A stretch of DNA of 34,903 bases, taken from W11650 sp041844915 (GTDB lineage: Bacteria > Bacillota > Clostridia > Lachnospirales > Vallitaleaceae). Of this stretch, positions 33,463 to 34,903 are shown in pieces. Below the pieces are notes generated by a model. It ran no database searches and was not told the DNA's origin. It saw only the letters and a program-made list of their open reading frames with translations. Where the stretch lies: NCBI GenBank assembly GCA_041844915.1, contig JBGZBY010000095.1:1-34903 (forward strand), written 5' to 3'. The number at the start of each line of letters is the position of its first letter. The first letter of the stretch is position 1. A program made the position numbers and the translations under genes.

Positions 33463-34353
33463 ATGAGTCGAAGAAAATACAGCATAAATGATAAGATTTT
33501 TTATTTTTGCATTACCTTAGTTTTGACTGTCTTTTTTCTCCTGGTGCTTTATCCCTGCATCTATGTGGTCAGCGCTTCTTTTTCTACGGGAACGGCGGTG
33601 CAAAGCGGGAAGGTGCTTTTGCTGCCGGTTGATTTTAGCCTAGAGGGCTATCGGACGGTATTTCATACGCAAACAGTCTGGCTGGGCTTTCGCAACTCTC
33701 TTTTCTACACAGTAGCAGGCACGCTGATTAATCTAGCGATGACATTGACGGCGGCATACTGTTTGTCGAGAAGAGATCTTCCCGGACGCAACTTCGTTAT
33801 GCTGCTGTTTACCTTTACTATGTTTTTTAATGGAGGAATGATTCCTCATTATATGCTGATACAAAAGCTGGGTTTGCTTAATACGCCTTGGGCGCTGCTG
33901 ATTCCGGGAGCGATTGGAGTATATAATCTGATTGTCTGCCGCACCTTTATTCAAAATACTATACCCGGCGAGCTACTGGAGGCTGCGCAGATCGATGGCT
34001 GCTCGGATTTTATGTATTTTATTCGGGTGGTGCTGCCTCTATCCAAAGCAATCATTGCCGTATTGGTGCTGTTTTATGGAGTGAGTCATTGGAATTCGTA
34101 TTTTAATGCGATGATTTACTTAAATGATAAAAATCTCTATCCGCTGACTCTCTTTTTGCGGGAGATTTTAATGGCGGATCAGATTGATCCGTCCACCGTT
34201 ACCGACCCGGAAATGCAGGCGAAGCTGGCGCAGTCCGCCGGAGTGATTAAGTATGCGTTGATCGTAGTCAGTATGATTCCGGTGCTTTTGATTTATCCCT
34301 TTATTCAAAAATATTTTGTCAAAGGGGTAATGATTGGCTCGGTCAAGGGATAA
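33463..34353 (+). CDS. Sugar ABC transporter permease, LplC/YtcP type
   Basis: 296 residues with six helices. YPCIYVVSASFSTG, FNGGMIPHYMLIQKLGLLNT and the EAA loop LLEAAQIDGCSDFMYFIRV (about 172) are characteristic of LplC/YtcP. The C-terminal end PFIQKYFVKGVMIGSVKG is the family's conserved tail. It pairs with the preceding permease. Starts at ATG 33463 after TAGGAGG, 9 nt past the previous stop. It is the last gene of the polysaccharide locus. Confidence 0.93.
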   Translation: MSRRKYSINDKIFYFCITLVLTVFFLLVLYPCIYVVSASFSTGTAVQSGKVLLLPVDFSLEGYRTVFHTQTVWLGFRNSLFYTVAGTLINLAMTLTAAYCLSRRDLPGRNFVMLLFTFTMFFNGGMIPHYMLIQKLGLLNTPWALLIPGAIGVYNLIVCRTFIQNTIPGELLEAAQIDGCSDFMYFIRVVLPLSKAIIAVLVLFYGVSHWNSYFNAMIYLNDKNLYPLTLFLREILMADQIDPSTVTDPEMQAKLAQSAGVIKYALIVVSMIPVLLIYPFIQKYFVKGVMIGSVKG

Positions 34354-34368
34354 AGGCTTTAAACAAAG

Positions 34369-34403
34369 AGCTTGCCGCAGAAGCTGTTCGGCAGGCTTTT
34401 TTT
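34369..34403 (+). terminator. Terminator of the polysaccharide ABC operon
   Basis: A 9-bp G+C-rich stem (34369-34377 with 34389-34397, one wobble) with an 11-nt loop is followed by seven T. It also marks the point where base composition changes to A+T-rich. Confidence 0.88.
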
Positions 34404-34422
34404 AAAACTATTAAATCATAAC

Positions 34423-34743
34423 TCATAAAGATCTCTTTGATGGTCTATATTCGCCTGTACGAAAGTGAATTTTCGATATAGGCAAATACAGCAGACCATT
34501 TTTATAATCTACATATCCATTTTCATTGAGTTTTCGGGCTATCTGATTCAAGTTATTGCCTTGCCTTTTTAATTCCGGAAGAATTTCTTTTAGTCCTTCT
34601 GTATTTATCACCGGCTTATTTAATATCGCTCGGATTAAATATTCTTGCTGTTTCATTCCAGTCTTTTCTATTTTATCTTTCACTTTCTGATATTCTTCTT
34701 CACTTAATCGAATAACTATTTGTTTCGGTCTTTTTCTATTCAT
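34423..34743 (-). CDS. MobC-like plasmid mobilization relaxosome protein
   Basis: 106 residues. The N-terminal KQIVIRLSEEEYQKVKDKI then a helix is a ribbon-helix-helix DNA-binding fold. ELKRQGNNLNQIARKLNE is the signature segment of the MobC family, which helps the relaxase open DNA at the transfer origin. The ATG at 34743 has AAAGGA 8-9 nt before it; an in-frame start at 34761 is less likely. The stop of the upstream gene overlaps this start (ATGAATAG), so the two are coupled. The gene is clearly richer in A+T than the rest of the window. No relaxase gene follows on this strand before the convergent ABC operon, so the element is truncated or ordered differently. Confidence 0.82.
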   Translation of the reverse strand: MNRKRPKQIVIRLSEEEYQKVKDKIEKTGMKQQEYLIRAILNKPVINTEGLKEILPELKRQGNNLNQIARKLNENGYVDYKNGLLYLPISKIHFRTGEYRPSKRSL

Positions 34744-34903
34744 TATCATTCCTTTCATCATCTGCTTTTAGATACGGTTCTATTCCTTGATTTTTACAAA
34801 AAATCAAATAAGACAGATGACTTCCTATCGCCGTTTTTATTTCTTGCAATTCTTCCTCTGAATATTTACCATTTTTCACCAACAAAATTAATTCCGTAAC
34901 TTC
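34736..34903 (-). CDS. C-terminal part of a hypothetical protein upstream of mobC (runs off the window)
   Basis: 55 codons are visible, from the window edge to the TAG at 34736-34738. The sequence is LILLVKNGKYSEEELQEIK, then a segment SHLSYLIFCKNQGIEPYLK and an acidic end ADDERNDNE. It overlaps the mobC start by 8 bp, so it is in the same operon and probably belongs to the same mobile element. I do not recognise the family, and its start lies outside the window. Confidence 0.6.
   Translation of the reverse strand, partial: EVTELILLVKNGKYSEEELQEIKTAIGSHLSYLIFCKNQGIEPYLKADDERNDNE

Overview
The window looks like a chromosomal stretch from a Gram-positive, low-to-middle G+C Clostridia-type Firmicute, possibly Lachnospirales-like (the rank below class is inference). 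The grounds are S-layer homology (SLH) domains, lipoprotein-type solute-binding proteins with clear lipoboxes, strong AGGAGG ribosome-binding sites, occasional GTG and TTG starts, sigma-A promoters with exact 17-bp spacers, and the gene order tig-clpP-clpX-lon.

Layout. (1) 1-532: tRNA-Gln on the minus strand with its own promoter and terminator, then a promoter and long leader facing right. (2) 532-6102: a 1856-residue secreted surface protein with three SLH domains, a beta-helix-like region, X2-like repeats, a caspase-like (C14) protease domain with His/Cys dyad and an EF-hand-like loop, and five copies of an unnamed repeat module. (3) 6100-9240: CYTH phosphatase-type protein (minus), DJ-1/PfpI protein (plus), and DUF3899-like membrane protein (minus), separated by hairpin-rich gaps. 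(4) 9217-16201: a complete oligopeptide ABC importer (binding lipoprotein, two permeases, two ATPases). A strong hairpin and an array of palindromic tandem repeats lie between the binding protein and the permeases. (5) 16674-17216: a small A24 prepilin peptidase. (6) 17395-23572: the proteostasis run tig-clpP-clpX-lon, with a strong dyad in every gap. (7) 23700-25900: a possibly truncated ORF, then a minus-strand pair (ECF transporter S component and SAM methyltransferase) separated by a degenerate 68-bp tandem repeat array. The ECF gene has a good promoter and a long hairpin-rich leader. (8) 25967-34403: a polysaccharide-use locus with a membrane-anchored AraC-type regulator, a heparinase II/III-like polysaccharide lyase, a family 1 binding lipoprotein and two LplB/LplC-type permeases. 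No ATPase is present, as usual for systems that share a common MsmX-type ATPase. (9) 34423-34903: the A+T-rich edge of a mobile element, with a MobC-like gene and the end of a further gene running off the window.

How the parts work together: the opp operon imports peptides and the Clp/Lon/trigger factor group folds and degrades proteins. The AraC locus appears to sense an extracellular carbohydrate, import the oligomer and cleave it by beta-elimination. The SLH-caspase protein would sit in the cell wall. The most unusual items are the SLH-anchored caspase-like protein, the ECF-gene leader, and the two unrelated tandem repeat arrays. All functional calls are from reading sequence motifs; no database search was run.
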